Below, one piece after another: positions 32,286 to 45,400 of a stretch of 64,000 bases of DNA. A program made the translations under genes and the position numbers. The number at the start of each line of letters is the position of its first letter. The first letter of the stretch is position 1. The stretch covers positions 42,240,648 through 42,304,647 of the forward strand of contig NC_012879.2 of NCBI RefSeq assembly GCF_000003195.3. The letters are read 5' to 3'. The DNA comes from Sorghum bicolor. Lineage: Eukaryota; Streptophyta; Magnoliopsida; Poales; Poaceae. The notes below the pieces were generated by a model, which was not told where the DNA came from, did not search any database, and saw only the letters and a program-made list of their open reading frames with translations.

Positions 32286-33761
32286 TGTCGACACTTACTA
32301 ACACTACTTGAATACTAGGTTGTCTCCTCAGCATGGTGCCAGAGTGTACTAAGGTATTTATGAATATGAAGGGTCTCTAGACTATAATCTATTCTATCCA
32401 CAAACGCACAGATAAAATACCTCATTGTAGCATTTCACCAGGAAAAATATTCCGGGTATCGTTATTTATAATTTTGCTTAAGAGAACGACGAAAGTGAAA
32501 ATAGGGGTAAAATCTATTAAGGTGTAGACTAGAGATAAACTTGCAAGAACATGATTACTAATGAGAAACTCGTCACACAGTCACTTGCTTTGGCAGGGGG
32601 TAAGCCATAAAAATAAAGATAATGAAATATAAGCTCACAGCGATTAGAAATAGACTACTCCACATAAAATGTAAGGTGACGTCGGACTAGCAAGAGAATG
32701 GATTCTAAGCATCTATTATCTACTAAGTCACAATCTACTCTAGGCATCTACAAGATCATATATAGCACAAAAGACTCTTCATTCATATATAAGGAACATT
32801 GCTAAAGTAAATCAGAACATAGCAAGACTTACTCCACAATACATATTCTGTGTGTCCTACTAATGGAGGGTGGACTATATAAAAATCAACGAAGCTGTCA
32901 CCATCGTGAACTACCACACGACCTGCCCAATAGGATACATTTGCAGGTAAATAACATCTAAGCACCACGCCCACATGTGATCTACCACCTAACTCCCACG
33001 TGTCAAGAGCTAAGCGCTTTGCAAACTTATACATAAACTCATTATCAATCATAACTATATCAAATATAGAACTAGAGCAAACTAAGAACATAATAAATAG
33101 AGACATAATGCAATTAGAATAAAGTCGTAGAGAAAGATATAAAATAATCCCAATCTTTATTGACGAAGATCCGAAATCTAGAGCGCTAGGCTCTACTTCT
33201 CTAATTCTATCTAATCAATCCTATAGAACTTGAAGGAATTGGGAGTAGCTAATTCTAATTCTCTGAGGGAGAGAAGTTCCTAAACCCTAACTTTGATGGC
33301 TTCCTCTGATAATGATTTCTCCTCTCCTCCTAGGGTGGAGAGGCCTTGCTTATATAGGCCCATCAAATGAACGTGGGCCGTCGGATCAAACCGACCTTAA
33401 TAGCACGGTTTTCCTTGATCATTAAAGGCGGTGGAGCACGATCTAGGAGACGGAGCCTGATTGGCCCCTGAGGCAGGGCGGCACCCGCCCTGCCCCTAGG
33501 CCCGTTCGGCCTCCCGTTTCGTTCCCGTGGCTTCTGGACTCTTCTAGGTTAACGAAAATTGCCGCACACGTAATTATCTCGATGTAAACCCGACGTGTGG
33601 GCCTTCCTTCCATATTTTCTGATAACCCCCTGCAGAAATAGACAAACACTAAAACTCGTGGAATTCTGCCAGATAAAACCCTAATTCTAGGTGTTTGGTG
33701 TATATTGATCATTTTCCATGTTTAGTTGACGGTTGAATTTGGCATTTAAGGACTGTCAACA
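32286..33761 (-). mobile_element. Solo LTR, minus orientation
   Basis: 1476 bp bounded by TGTCGACA.../...TGTCAACA, with a perfect 5-bp TSD CTTGC at 32281-32285 and 33762-33766. The interrupted host LTR is seen intact at about 39565-39575. On the minus strand it begins TGTTGACAGTCC and has a TATA box CTATATAAGC (33348-33357) followed by a leader, the architecture of an LTR promoter. No coding domain or second LTR is present, so it is a product of LTR-LTR recombination. Confidence 0.85.
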
Positions 33762-35674
33762 CTTGCCTCCTCTCTGCCTGCGAGTTACCCTGCTAGATGC
33801 CATTAGCTTTGGTCAGAACCCGAAACAGCTGTTTCCGACGTAAGTAGTCACCCTTTCTCTGTTTTACTTCCTTCAAGTTGTGTTCATGGTGATACGCTCT
33901 ACACAGTAGTACCACTGTTATACATGCTTTTAACTTTTAAAATTCGAGCTTAGATTTAATCTACTATTTTATTAAAGGAAATCTTATTTGATTAATACCT
34001 TCTACGTTTTGTAGCGCCGTTTTGACCCATTCAAGTTGTGTTAGATTCATTACAACAGAAATTACACGTTAGTAATAATGTTTCCCAAGTCATGTGTTTA
34101 TGTTTTTGTTAATTAATTATTAAACTGATTAACGTTTATGCAATCAGATTTATAGTAAAAAGCTATATAGGTTTTATATGTCCGTGATTTATAAACAAAT
34201 ATTAGTTGCTTTTATAAAAATATGTTTCTAAATTCTGAGTTTGTTTAGTTTAAACACACATATAAAATTCGAATATATGCTCTCACATATTTATTCCTTT
34301 TTCAAAGTCAAGTTTAAGTAACAAATATTATGAGATGTGCTTGCAAATAAAATATGATTAGTAGCTTTAACTCTATTTTTTTAGCTAAGATATACATTGT
34401 CCAAATCAATATATATCACATGGTTTTATAAATAAAATAAACCGAGCTTATAGCCTTTGCTTCTATGACGAAGTAAATCTTCGCTAGTCGTTTCTTATTC
34501 ACCGTAACTCCGATTAGTGTCCTTTTCGTGTCTACGTGATTGTAGCTACGCGTATATTTGTTTTTAAATTTTTTATTGATTGGTGTATTTTTCTAAATTT
34601 ATTATGTTTGCTATGCATGTTTGTTCGGATGCTTGTGTGGTATGATCCTGTCTAGTCGGTGAGTTTTATATGGTGATCAAGAAGGACCAGAGTTGGTAAT
34701 AGTGAGCAAGCAATTAATTGAAGATTTGGACTAGCAGAATCAGTAAGAGCAGCAGGAAAGCTTTTATCCAGGCAAGTATAGCATTTGGGTTTTCTTTTTG
34801 TGACCATGATCTTGTGACTAGATTAATACAACTTGAGGATTTATCTGTACGTGATCACCCGGGATAACAGTGCAACCATGAGGGCTATAATGGCTCTGGC
34901 TTTAGTTCACTATGAAGATCTTTTCTAGCTTGTTAGAGGTTACCCAAAAGGGCGCTAGAGGAGCTTGCCGTTTTGGGTAAATTGTGGCCTCTGTCTTTAT
35001 GTGTATAGGCTACACGTCATTGTGCCATTGGAAAGAGGGCTCTATATCTGCGCGCCTGGGAAACCTTGCGGCCCTAACATGTTAGACGAACTTTTAGAAG
35101 GCTTCATAGTGATCCCTGCCGACCTTCCTTGGTAGTGGGTTAAGAGGTCGACGGGACTCGGGCGAAAGGGTAAATCATGACTCATGGGTAAAGATGTACA
35201 ACCTCTACAGAGTGTTAAAACTAGTATACTAGTCGAGCTCACGGTCAGGAGCGGCCTTGGGGACATCTACATAAGGGTGATGATTCTTGTTGTGTTAAGA
35301 TACTCATTATTTATTGTTTAATACTTTTACATTATTTATGTCACATTGATCATGAGATTGTGGGATCTATACAATCTAGTTGCTATACTTGTGGGTTTGA
35401 CATGGACTCACTCTTGCTATTTCTCCCACCTCAGGAGGAGTTTAGACTTTTGATCAACCTGTCAGTTGGATCCTGTAGAGTGAAGTTAATACCCAAAGTT
35501 GGAGTTATCTTCCGTTGTTTGCTGCCTAAGGTTATGTCTCATTTATTATGTACGTTATATATATTATGCATTGTATTTTGATATTACCCCTTATTTGTAG
35601 CTATATGTGAGATTTGACTTCTAAAACTCACATATGGTGCATATCTGGTTTTGTTATTAAAATCGGATATTACA

Positions 35675-38144
35675 AAGTGGTATCAAAGCAATGTTGACTG
35701 TAGGACGCAAGCCTAGTTAGAAATTGCCCGTCTTAAGCTTTTGGAGTTGGCATGAAATCCTTGTTCTACAAACCTTGATATTTTCAACTACACTATATCC
35801 CTTTCCTTGCTAATTATCTCCACCCTATTGCTTATTTTAAAAGTACTTGTTCTCATCTTCACTCCTTGATTTTGTATGCTTTTATAACTTTGTCTTTCCA
35901 TCTTCCTACGTCTTTGAAATAGAAGTTTAAGAATCTTTACCCTTAATATGAAGATAACAATAGTATCGCAAGTTGAGTCAATGTTTGAAGTGTGAACCTT
36001 TAGTGCTTAGTTGGTTTATCATTATGCTTATGCTTGATTTGGATCTTTGTAATGAGTGCAATGATCTTGTGAGTTTTCTCCACAATTTCATTTAGTTTAT
36101 ATGACTAAGGTATAAGGATTAATGTAATAAATAGTTGAGTTTTGGTTTCTCTTGTTGTTTTATCCGTCCTTTCCAGAGTATCTCGTCTTTATCAGTTTAT
36201 ATATCTATTCTGGGATGATCTAAAATCACAAGAAAATTCTGTACAATAGTAGATTTCAAGATCTTTCTCGGACCTCAAGCATCACCCCCATATCTATTTG
36301 GTATTGGAGTTATGAAAATCACAAGATGATACAGTTGTGCTATCAGAAATCTGGACCAGTTTCGGTTACTCACTGATTTAGACAAATGTAACTATAGAAT
36401 TTGGAAAGGTATTCTATAGAAAAGTTATAGACAATTTGCTAAGCTTTCCAACGATATAAGCTGGAACTTATTTGGATAATTAGAACCCGAGATATAATAT
36501 TTACAATTGGATGTTTCTGTTCTGTTTCAATATCTGGACAGGTCTGGTATTTCCTATTTTCAGCCAATTTAAATTCAGAATCTGGGAAAATATTGTATAC
36601 GAAGTTGTAGAGGATTTTATAAGCTTTCCATCAATATAAGGATCATCTCCATATGATTTATATAGCTCGATATATGACCTCTATAAGATATTGCACCTTT
36701 GCTGAGACATTGTCAGGATGGATATAACGTTTGGTTATTTTACCTGAGCTTAAGGACATAACCTAAGGATGTCTTCTATATGAAAGTTGTGGAGAATTTC
36801 ATAAGTTTTCTAACGGTATAAGACACAACTCCATTGGATTAACAGAATAAGAGTTATACATATTTTACCACGCTGGTGTTTTTCATATCGCGAGGAAATT
36901 TTAGGATACCTGTTTGTTCTTTTACACATAAGTTTCTTGGGATGTCAGAAGGTCTCAATGCTAGATAACTTGTCAAGAAAAAGTGCAAGCTACCTTTTCT
37001 TGTGTTCCCTAGTTGACCTTTCTTAAGGGGGGTAGCCTAATTAAAGGAGTTACAAGGAGAAGAATTGATTAATGTTGGATCATATGTAAGGATCACAAGT
37101 GTTCGGTAAATTTGGTATTGTTTCAAGATATCATCCCACTTGGAGAATATCAATGGAGGTATATGTCATGGCTGATACTCATAGATGGAGAGTTGTGCTT
37201 ATGAGGATCAGATGACAAGAAAGTCCACAAAGTTATATGTACGATGTGAGAGTGAAACAACTTAACTGTGATAAAGGTACTAATCATTGGAACTTAGTGA
37301 TGAAACCAACCTGGATTAAGAGATTTGGTACAAGTGAATTTAAAAGACTATATGATGTGTAGCGTCTAAAAAGGATATGAGAGCTAGTCTCTAGTGTCCC
37401 CCAATCAATCTTGTCTTAAGGGGGTAGTACCTTGATATCACGGGATGATGCATTTTTAATTTATCTTGAAGTGAGAATTGTCTCTTGAGATACCCCATGA
37501 CTATGATCATCTATCCTTGCTCATGTTATTGACGTTGGTCACTTAATGACAAGAAGTATAGTATCCCATGAATTAGGAGCCCTATATGAAGCCTCTCACT
37601 GATATGTGGGAAGAGACTGATGTTTCTACCGTTGAAGGAATGTTACGAGTACGATGAAGTTGAGTACTATCCAAATAATAATGTTAAAGAGCAAGTTGGG
37701 AGTGAACCGAGTCAGAATCCACAACGACGAAGCTAAAAAAACTGTAAGAAGCCTGTTCTTGGATGTAAAGCGCAACGAAACTATGTTAATGGAAGACTGA
37801 GCAATGTGGGTGTGAATAACATTTAGGGAGCTACCAAAGTATGTGAGTGAGATGACTAGGAGTTTCTTTGAATGACAAGATATGGTTTGAGATTTATTGG
37901 AGGCTTTATAAATTAGGGACATAAGAGTTTCCTTCGTGTTGCATTCCATTAAAACTAGGTTATGTTCTTGTGTAGAAAGGAAAAGTGGACTAGTGATTGG
38001 AGTACCTGAGTGTGTAAAGTGGAATCCGTACCAAGACGATGCAACCACACAAGGAAGGGAAGATTTAAAGACGGAGTATAGACATCTCTTTGATCACCAT
38101 CTTCCGAATCTCGAGGACGAGATTCATCTTAAGGGGGGTAGAAT
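35675..38144 (+). mobile_element. Internal region of the large derivative, nearly non-coding
   Basis: 2.47 kb from the PBS to the right LTR. The only coding trace is at its end: 37936-38150 reads DDATTQGREDLKTEYRHLF and NLEDEIHLKGG, the residue of a chromodomain tail and the standard gypsy 3' end. Upstream, three diverged copies of a segment (TTATAAGCTTTCCAxCxATATAAG...) lie at about 36399-36550, 36585-36720 and 36765-36870. Gag, RT and integrase are absent. Confidence 0.7.
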
Positions 38145-41100
38145 TCTAATACACTAAATTTTGTTTCTTTGAAAATAGAGCTAAACAATTTATTTTGTAT
38201 TTTTGTGCTCATGAAAACATAGGAAAATATTTTTAAAAAATAAAATAAAATTCATCATACGGTTTAACAACGCTGTTGTGCATACATGCTGGTACATAAG
38301 ATTTGATGTAATGTTTGCTTGTTGCTCCTTTGTGTGTTGAGAGTGAGCAAAGTTTTTAAAATGCGCTTAGTGGATCGATCTTTCTTGGCCGGTATGTCTT
38401 TATCTTTATCTATAACAAAATTCCTTGTTTCTAAGCTCAAGTTTTTATTAGGAGCATCCTAAAATCTTTTCGGTGTCACCTAAATCTCTTCTTTTAGTTT
38501 CTAATCCATCACTTTTCGACAATTTTTCCAGCTTCTATTTTTTTTAGCATAATCTAAATTTTAGATGCTCCATATTATCTCATCAAGAGCTCCAAACACT
38601 TTATCTAGGTTCCTCATATTCTATAATAGCTTTGAGAATTTTCCCTGAATTTCGGAGTTTTTGGAGTATTTTTCGGAGCTTAAATAATAATTCTAGACTT
38701 TTCTAGAATTATTTTATCTATAAAATTAATTAATTCCGAAAAATAATAAAACCATTCTTCCTTTTTAACGCTCAAATCTCATGTGCAATAATTATTATAA
38801 ATCACAAAGACCATGTCTTTATTTATTATTTTTAATGGGCTTTAATATTTATTTAGGCTCATTAGTAAAGGTGGAAGGTACAATATCAATTAGTACCATA
38901 TTGCTAATTGATATAGATATGGAGAGTTTTTCTCCCTATATATATATATATATATATATAAACTTTTTGGGCAAAGCATACCAAAACTATCACGAGGAAA
39001 GCCCCTAGTTTGGGAATCTATGTGATAATGAATAAATTAGTTTTTTCTCTAGTTTCTACGGTGCCAGAACATCTAGCCATGCAACTGCAGATCGCCACAT
39101 CCATGTATGTTTCTGGTTCAAACGAGGAACACGAGTTCCTGGCCGGCCTAATAGAGTTAGTAATTCTTCTATTCTTTAATTCTCCTTGCCGATATGATCC
39201 CTTAATTGTGCATTGTTATACGCTGAATCACGTTTGGTCAGGAAACTACCTTGGAGGAGCACTCATGTACGCTGTCGATGCCCAGTCCAAGCTCCCATCG
39301 CCCAACTCCTTGGGATTAACCGGCACGACTGTGGCCAAAGGATGCCTGATCTCTACTTTTCTCCACGCGAAGAACTGGAACTGTTTTTTTTCCTCCAAGT
39401 CCGGCCATCATCATCGATCCACAACTTCTCTGTCGTCGGTGAGAAACTCTGCGCCTTTGTGATTCCGTTTCTTAATTCTATGTTGACGTTATCACTATGC
39501 CGATCTTGTGGATGGACCGAACCCCCAGCTAGCTCTCCAATCACGGTGTCCACAAGCTGCCTTGCCTCCTCTCTGCCTGCGAGTTGCCCTGCTGGATGCC
39601 ATTAGCTTTGGTCAGAACCCGAACCGGCTAGTTTCCAACGTAAGTAGTCGCCCTTTCTCTGTTTTACTTCCTTCAAGTTGTGTTCATGGCGATATGCTCT
39701 ACAGGGTAGTACCACTGTTATACATGCTTTTAACTTTAAAATTCGAGCTTAGATTTAATCTACTATTTTATTAAAGGAAATCTTATTTGATTCATACCTT
39801 CTACGTTTTAGCGCCGTTTTGACCCATTCAAGTTGCGTTAGATTTATTACAACGGAAATTACGCGTTAGTAATAATGTTTCTCAAGTCATGTGTTTATGT
39901 TTTTGTTAATTAATTACTAAACTGATTAACATTTATGCAATCAGATTCATAGTAAAAAGCTATATAGGTTTTATTTGTCAGTGATTTATAAACAAAATAT
40001 TAGTTGCTTTATAAAAATATGTTTCTAAATTCTGAGTTTGTTTAGTTTAAACACACATATAAAATTTGAATATATGCTCTCACATATTTATTCCTTTTTC
40101 AAAGTCAAGTTTAAGTAACAAATATTATGAGATGTGCTTGCAAATAAAATATGATTAGTAGCTTTAACTCTTTTTTTTAGCTAAGATATACATTGTCCAA
40201 ATCAATATCTGTCACATGGTTGTATAAATAAAATAAACCGAGCTTACAGCCTTTGCTTCTATGATGAAGTAAATCTTAGCTAGTCGTTTCTTATTCACCG
40301 TAACTCCGATTAGTGTACTTTTTGTGTCTGCGTGATTGTAGCTGCGCGTATATTTATTTTTAAACCTTTTTATTGATTGATGTATTGTTCTAAATTTATT
40401 ATGTTTGCTATGCATGTTTGTTTGGATGCTTGTGTGGTATGATCTTGTCTAGTCGGTGAGTTTTATGTGGTGATGAAGAAGGACCGGAGTTGGTAATAAT
40501 GAGCAAGCAATTAATTGAAGATTTGGACTAGCAGGAAAGCTTTTATCCAGGCAAGTATAGCATTTGGGTTTTCTTTCTGTGACCATGATCTTGTGACTAG
40601 ATTAATACAACTTGAGGATTTATCTGTACGTGATCACCCGGGATAACAGTGCAACCATGAGGGCTATAATGGCTCTGGTTTTAGCTCACTATGAAGATCT
40701 TTTTTAGCTTGTTAGAGGTTACCCGAAAGGGCGCTAGAGGGGCTTACCGTTTTGGGTATATTGTGGCCTCTGTCTTTATGTGTATAGGCTACGCGTCATT
40801 GTGCCATTGGAAAGAGGGCTCTATATCTGCGCGCCTGGGAAACCTTGCGGCCCTAACATGTTAGACGAACTTTTGAAAGGCTTCATAGTGATCCCTGCTG
40901 ACCTTTCTTGGTAGTGGGTTAAGAGGTCGACGGGCCTCGGGCGAAAGGGTAAATCATAACTCATGGGTAAAGATGTACAACCTCTACAGAGTGTTAAAAC
41001 TAGTATACTAGTCGAACTCACGGTCAGGAGCGTCCTTGAGGACATCTACATAAGGGTGATGATTCTTGTTGTGTTAAGATACTCATTATTTATTGTTTAA

Positions 41101-41454
41101 TACTTTTACATTATTTATGTCACATTGATCATGAGATTGTGGGATCTATACAATCTAGTTGCTATACTTATGGAGTTCGACATAGACTCACTCTTGCTAT
41201 TTCTCCCACCTCAAGAGGAGTTTAGACTTGTGATCAACCAGTCAGTTGGATCCTGTAGAGTGAAGTTAATATCCGAAGTTGGAATTATCTTCCGTTGTTT
41301 GCTGCCTAAGGTTATCTCTCATTTATTATGTACGTTATATATATTATGCATTGTATTTTGATATTACCCATTATTTATAGATATATGTGAGATTTGACTT
41401 CTAAAACTCACATATGGTGCATATGTGGTTTTGTTATTAAAATCGGGTATTACA
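38145..41454 (+). repeat. Right 3.3-kb LTR
   Basis: Uninterrupted copy of the LTR whose left partner is split. It includes a (TA)n stretch at 38936-38960. Short frames shared with the left copy (e.g. 39010-39462) are not maintained as codons. Confidence 0.88.
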
Positions 41455-42479
41455 GTCCCAGCCTGATAATGAGCGATTTGGTCAACTTATCTTATCGATT
41501 TCGTCAATATAGATTTTAGTTCTATCTGTCCATTTTAAACATTTTTTTTGCAAATTACACAAGCTTAATATATACGCACACTCACTCCTATGAACATAGA
41601 TATACAAACCCTATCCCGATAAGCATCTCCGAAAATACTATACGATATATCTTGAGATTGACAAAGTCACCACAAACATCTCGCTATCAACCTAAACTTT
41701 GCCTACCACTAAAAGCACAACACTGTTAAATCATAGAATAAATCTAAAAAAATACGAATATCCATGCTAAAGTCGAGCACTTAAATTCAGATGAGTAGGT
41801 TTAAATACAAGAAACCTAACCAATTGAGCTAGCCTCTTAGGCTGGCCATTGTGGCTTATTGGCCTTCCTTTAGTAATCGAGTCAGCTACCCAACGCCGTG
41901 TCGATAAAGCCAATTCTATTCCCTAGCCAAGAACTGGAGCATCTAAGCAGCGATAATGAACCATCGCCCGTCCTTAGTCACAAAGGAAACACGAATTGTT
42001 GTCCGGTTTGTCATTGTCGAAGATTCGTAGTGCAGCACGCCCCATGCATCAAGCCGTTCCGGTTGCGTGTTGGGCACATGATCTTGGATCGATTGATCTC
42101 CTGCCAACGGTACGTCGGTCCATCCGTAATGGAGTATGTACACCATTTGTGCAGCACCACAGAAAAGCAAGGGTCGCATCGTGCTGAGCAACAAGGGTTT
42201 ATTTATTTACCACTGAAATTTACAAGCTACAGCAGTAGCATAAACCGTAAACGTACCATCCCAACATCTGTATCACGTACACACTGACATACATAGGACT
42301 AGAGTAACATCAACTGGCATCACGGAGATAGGGAGCAGCATGCACCCACAATCAGCACAAAGTAGTAGCAAAAGAACCAAGCTGAAGCCATCAGACCGAT
42401 CGAGATTACATGTATATACCATGCAAACGAAAAGCCATTCACGCAAAAGGACACCAGCATTCATAATCTGCGGTTGATC
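41455..42479. other. Repeat-derived flank and RTNLB 3' UTR
   Basis: 41460-41650 (AGCCTGATAATGAGCGATTTGG..., CACTCCTATGAACATAGATATACAAACCC) resembles 17888-18070 on the other side of the large element. 41650-41850 continues a common grass repeat. The last 250-300 bp probably form the 3' UTR of the reticulon gene. Confidence 0.5.
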
Positions 42480-45400
42480 CTAGTTCTGCTTCTTGGATTT
42501 GACCGGACCCCTGGGGATTTTGCTCAGGACCTTGGCATCCAGCACCTCGTACTGCTTGAGGGCCTCGGTGTGTGCCCTTCCAGCGAAATGGTCCACCTTG
42601 TCCTGGTACTTGTCGTACAAGATTGGCACCGTGTGGAGCAACAGGACGGCTGTTTGATTCAATTGATCAGTCTAGCAGCTTACAGTATGAGAAATTACAA
42701 AACAAGTACCCCTCCATTATAAATTATAAGAGGTTTTGTTTTTTTCTAGATACATAACTTTTGCTATGGACTTAGATATACACATTATATCTAGGTACTT
42801 AGTAAAAGCAATCTATAAAAAAGCTAAAACGTCTTATATTTTGGAAGAGAGGGAGTACTGTGTATGTTCGAAGAGAGTTACCAATGTATATCAAGGTGAG
42901 GAAGTCACAGCTGCTTCCAAATACAGAGTTAACCCACAGCCCCACGATCACCTGAGTAAACATGCAAAAGAAGTTGGAACAATCTCAAATCAGTGACAAG
43001 CATGAGATAAAAAACAAATGTTTAGCTGTTATAAGAGCACAAACATACAAACAAAAACTTCTTCAGATCATGCCCCATTGCAATCTCATGGAATAAGTGA
43101 AGTGCTCTGTTGATGTCATTGCATAATGCTCGTGAAACATTCACAACAAGATCCTCAGGTATCTGCACTACTGGAATATCTGGTGGACTCCTGCAGAGGC
43201 AACACATTGACATAAATAAGATGGATTTCTGCCTTAAATGTAATATGTGAGGATCATCCTATGTCTCAATACTCACTTCCTGATAAAGGTGGTAGCTTTG
43301 GACCAGAGGAATAAGATGGCAAGCACACCAATCAGTGCATGGGATATCAGAGTCAGGAGATGGTAATCAAGCACTTCGAACAGAACCCAGATGACAGTTG
43401 CACCCCCTATTACAACAGCAGAAGTTTTCTTGTCTTTCCATAACAGAACATCAGCAGCTGCAGAAAGTTTTCCACAAGGAGCAGAATTAGAACAAAAAGA
43501 TAACAGCAATGACCTAAGCTAAATGCCAGGTCTTCCACTCAATTGAGGTTAACTCATGATTTAAAGATGTCTTCATACATCAATTTCATACCATTAGTCA
43601 GAGGAAGAATACTCAAGATCATGGCCAATTGGCAAAGTGGAAAATTCAGGGATTATACATCATAATGTTAAATTCTTAGCATGTGTTTGGTTTAGAGACA
43701 GGGTGATGGGACGGTTATGTCCATGTTTTTTTTTTATATTTGTGAGCTCCTAAGATACTAGTAGTAACTCTCTATCTTTCTCTCTTCTACTAAGTCCTAT
43801 CAGGGACATCCCTTAATCCCATGTCAGCCCACCTGGTACAAAAGGAGGAAAATTCAATTGTATGTTGGAAATATTTGAACTTTTGATCAAACAACAATTA
43901 ACTTTCTGGCCTGGAATTAAGGCTTGCATGTAAAATTGTGGAGATTTCTGCTCCAACTTTAGTATCCATCTTAAATTGATTTTTCTTCTCCGATGACTAT
44001 CAAGCATCGACATTTCCCATTCCACTCCTGATCCACCTATCTTTAGCACCATATACAATTTTCCCCTTTACATTAGCAAGAAGTCATAGTCACGCAGCAA
44101 ATTATTATTGTCCATCTCTTCCACTACCATAAGGTTAACCTAGTCTTGATATATCATGAACTTCACTAGCTATAGTCATTTTGTTTCTTTTCAGGTACAT
44201 GGTCCCTTAGTAAGCCTAAGCCTGTGCGAATAACAAGAATGATGTGCCAAGTTTTCAGGTACCCAGCTCAGTATGCAGTTCATGAGCATTTTCCAGCTGC
44301 CTGACATTGACAAATTCCTGCCCCACGTGTGTTCCAATAAACTTTAGCCAATGTATTTCCCCTTTCCAATGAAAAGAAAGAAAAATACTATTTCTGAGGA
44401 CAACACAAAATATCTAGATACACTTGTAACTGGTATTGTGCATCTCCTTCAGTACACTGAGTTTGACCTGCTCCTGTTCTAATAGTTGCGTCCATAGTTT
44501 CAGCCATATGTTCCTCTTATGGTTATCAGGATCAAACTAAAATTTTTCCAAAGTAAGTGATCATTCACAAAGAATTCACTTATCATTACAGTAGAACTGG
44601 AAAATAGAAGCACAGTTTCAAACATCACTGTATATGGCAACATATTAAAAATTAAAATTTGTTACCAAAGCAGATTATCTAGATTTTTAACTGTAATGAT
44701 TAAAAAAGAGGAGTCAGAAACCATATGATTCAAGTGTAGATTTACTTTTACAATTCTGTTGGTGTAACCACCTGTCAAAAGCCATTAACATCTTCTCGAG
44801 CGAAACATTGCGTCCCTAGGAAAAATGGACAAAAGGCATTGTTTCCAATGAAAAGGCCAACTTGCGCTTTTATACTTGTCACCATCATTGCATCTACGAG
44901 TCCAATAAACAATGAATCTAAAGATTCTGCTTGCATATCTTTCTTTTTGGCAGCAGTTTTCTGGGGAGAAACTAATATCAATATTCTTTAAATCAGCAAT
45001 TTTGTAGGTACGTTTCTTTGCAGTCGCAAATTATTAACTTTTCTTAGAACATATTTCTGATCTGGAAAACTTAGCTGAAAGCCAGAAACATGCATAAGCT
45101 AGTGGTTTATTAATAACTATTCTAAACCATGACAACATGCTCTTTTAGTTACAACTTACAAGAGCTGTGAATTAGATCTAAGGGATGCTAACACAAAGAA
45201 GGAACAACCATTCCCCGTCCACAAATTAAGTAGACCCAAGACAGACAGTTTCAGGAGAGAAGACGTTTCCTGAGCATATTTTTACCAAAGCAATCTATTC
45301 ATACATGAAGCCCAGTAGGCTTCGATCTTCCTTCGCGAACGCACCGAATTAATAAGTACAGCCGGTGGCTGAAACTTTGTAATAATGAATGATTGAATGC

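Larger units (their letters stand above)
19186..35674 (+). repeat. Left 3.3-kb LTR, in three pieces
   Basis: The pieces are 19186-19916, 31578-32285 and 33762-35674. Each continues the order seen in the uninterrupted right LTR: for example ...CATTAG at 19916 resumes at 31578 with ATTAGTGAAGGTGG, as in 38863-38885. Confidence 0.88.
19186..41454 (+). mobile_element. Large LTR retrotransposon derivative (Tekay/Del-like remnant), disrupted by two insertions
   Basis: LTRs start TGTAATACCC (19186; TCTAATACAC at 38145) and end TATTACA (35674 and 41454). The right LTR (38145-41454) is 3310 bp. The left LTR sums to about 3340 bp after removing the insertions at 19917-31577 and 32286-33761. A Met-tRNA-type PBS TGGTATCAAAGC is at 35678-35689, and a purine tract AAGGGGGGTAGAAT precedes the right LTR. 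Flanks are GTACC (19181-19185) and GTCCC (41455-41459), an imperfect TSD. Long LTRs and these ends suggest a Tekay/Del chromovirus ancestor. Coding sequence is nearly gone. Confidence 0.85.

Noticed and set aside
33443..33712. Minus-strand 89-codon open frame
   Set aside because: Within the solo LTR leader/promoter zone; no protein family and no context for a gene.
35678..35689. tRNA-like sequence TGGTATCAAAGC (also near 8109 and 62295)
   Set aside because: Primer binding sites complementary to tRNA ends, not tRNA genes; no cloverleaf around them.
39010..39462. 150-codon open frame, partly shared with 31913-32182
   Set aside because: Both lie at the same place in the two LTR copies; similarity is due to LTR duplication and the frames are not preserved.
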